The position numbers and the translations under genes are program-made. A model generated the notes under the pieces. It worked only from the letters and a program-made list of their open reading frames with translations. It was not told the DNA's origin and ran no database searches. Of a DNA stretch of 64,000 nt, positions 63,179 to 64,000 are shown piece after piece. Numbering within the stretch: position 1 is the stretch's first letter; each line of letters begins with the position of its first letter. Location of the stretch: the NCBI GenBank assembly GCA_944321925.1, contig CALUND010000017.1, positions 124,001 through 188,000 of the forward strand. Reading direction: 5' to 3'. The stretch comes from an uncultured Rikenellaceae bacterium. Its GTDB lineage: Bacteria; Bacteroidota; Bacteroidia; Bacteroidales; Rikenellaceae.

Positions 63179-64000
63179 TCAGATCGTAAACAGCTCCCTG
63201 TATTTGGGCAAGGTCCAAAGACGATCGTCCACGATCAGCTCCAACTTGTCGATGTGGTAGCGGATATCGGAGATAAACGGACGCACCTCCTCCTCGTAAC
63301 CGGCCGCACGGGCGATCACATCCTCCACGGCATTCCATTTCTTCCGCGCCTCCACCATCGCGGCACTCATTTCGCGAATGTTTTTCACATGGTCGGAAAT
63401 CATGCGAATCGTGTTCAGTTCGGCCGAAGCCATCACCTCGTACTCTTTCGGGAAGAGTTCCTTGATTCCGCGCACGTTATCGATCAACACATTCTGATAG
63501 CGGATCGCTGTAGGAATGATGTGGTTGGCAGCCAGATCGGCCAACACCCGCGATTCGATCTGCACCTTCTTCAGGAAGGTCTCATTCTTGATCTCGTAGC
63601 GTGCAGCCAACTCCACCTCGCTGAAGATACCGAAGCGACCGAACAGCTCCACATTGACCGGGTTGATATACTCCTTGATGGCCGAGGTAACGCTCGTGAT
63701 GCCTTTCAATCCGCGTCGGGCAGCCTCTTCGTGCCACTCCTGACTATAGCCGTTCCCCTCGAAACGGACCGCCTTCGACTCGGTAATGAACTGACGGATC
63801 ACCTGCAGAATCGCCTCATCCTTCTTGACTCCCTTTCCGATCAATCCATCGACCAGCTCTTTAAAGCGGGTCAACTGCTCGGCGACTGCCGTATTGATCA
63901 CGATAAGCGGCATCGCACAGTTGGCCGAGGAGCCCGTAGCACGGAATTCGAAGCGGTTACCCGTAAAAGCAAACGGCGACGTACGGTTGCGGTCGGTATT
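63179..64000 (-). CDS. glnN: Type III glutamine synthetase (C-terminal part, cut by window edge)
   Basis: Makes glutamine from glutamate and ammonia. The visible 273 codons begin inside the gene at NTDRNRTSPFAFTGNRFEFRATGSSANCAMPL, a hallmark of the GSIII active site, and continue through FEGNGYSQEWHEEAARRGL, SEVELAARYEIKNETFLKKVQIESRVL and a final helical region ending LWTLPKYRELFTI. The frame is open to the right edge; the N-terminal part is outside. GSIII is the usual glutamine synthetase of Bacteroidales. Terminator follows at 63121-63155. Confidence 0.96.
   Translation of the reverse strand, partial: NTDRNRTSPFAFTGNRFEFRATGSSANCAMPLIVINTAVAEQLTRFKELVDGLIGKGVKKDEAILQVIRQFITESKAVRFEGNGYSQEWHEEAARRGLKGITSVTSAIKEYINPVNVELFGRFGIFSEVELAARYEIKNETFLKKVQIESRVLADLAANHIIPTAIRYQNVLIDNVRGIKELFPKEYEVMASAELNTIRMISDHVKNIREMSAAMVEARKKWNAVEDVIARAAGYEEEVRPFISDIRYHIDKLELIVDDRLWTLPKYRELFTI

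Overview
The window is a stretch of core chromosome from a GC-rich member of the Bacteroidota, most likely Bacteroidales and close to Alistipes/Rikenellaceae; the genus is an inference. Three things support this. Many genes follow the Bacteroidota promoter pattern (TTTG, about 19-20 bases, TAnnTTTG). Several families are largely restricted to that phylum or typical of it: DUF2851, GSCFA, DUF4923, FeoA-FeoB fusion, type III glutamine synthetase, and SecA with an enlarged N-terminal region. Genes lack consistent Shine-Dalgarno sequences. I see no prophage, insertion sequence, CRISPR array or rRNA; there is one tRNA gene, tRNA-Gln(CTG).

Layout. 1-5.7 kb (minus): secA (cut by the left edge), DUF2851, sufT, sufE, a degenerate-looking alkaline-phosphatase-superfamily protein and a GSCFA protein. 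5.9-13.7 kb: ispE, a low-molecular-weight tyrosine phosphatase, grpE-dnaJ, then a small membrane protein, mutL, rhomboid protease, EEP-family protein and YhcH-like protein. 13.8-21.4 kb: a complete tripartite RND efflux operon (minus) divergent from a LytS/LytR-type two-component system. 21.5-31.4 kb: nucleoside transporter, tRNA-Gln, mgsA, porin, the rpsF-rpsR-rplI operon, adk, thiL, an EamA transporter, a thioesterase, tsaC and a YebC-family gene. 31.8-37.8 kb: a short histone-H1-like gene and a second RND efflux operon (plus). 37.9-46.2 kb: feoAB with a small cysteine-rich partner, a glycosyltransferase, an M24 aminopeptidase, and an SSS sugar transporter with a secreted aldose epimerase. 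46.4-64 kb: an AspT/YidE-type transporter, superoxide dismutase, pheT, guaA, flavodoxin-DUF2023, an SGNH hydrolase, AddA-like and AddB-like recombination nuclease subunits flanking a DUF2807 gene, a DUF4923 gene, and type III glutamine synthetase (cut by the right edge).

The most informative non-coding signal is between the efflux operon and the two-component genes: two identical 18-base direct repeats exactly 21 bases apart, each containing a CGTTAGT core on the minus strand. That spacing and core fit LytTR-type response regulators. The simplest reading is that this LytS/LytR pair controls the adjacent RND pump and perhaps itself. Other points worth checking are loss of metal ligands in the phosphatase-like protein, a degenerate endonuclease motif in MutL, a cysteine-rich DUF2023 protein coupled to flavodoxin, a hairpin at the predicted 5' end of the mutL-operon transcript, and short tandem duplications in two intergenic gaps. 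I found no clearly new multi-gene system; most of the window is ordinary housekeeping DNA.
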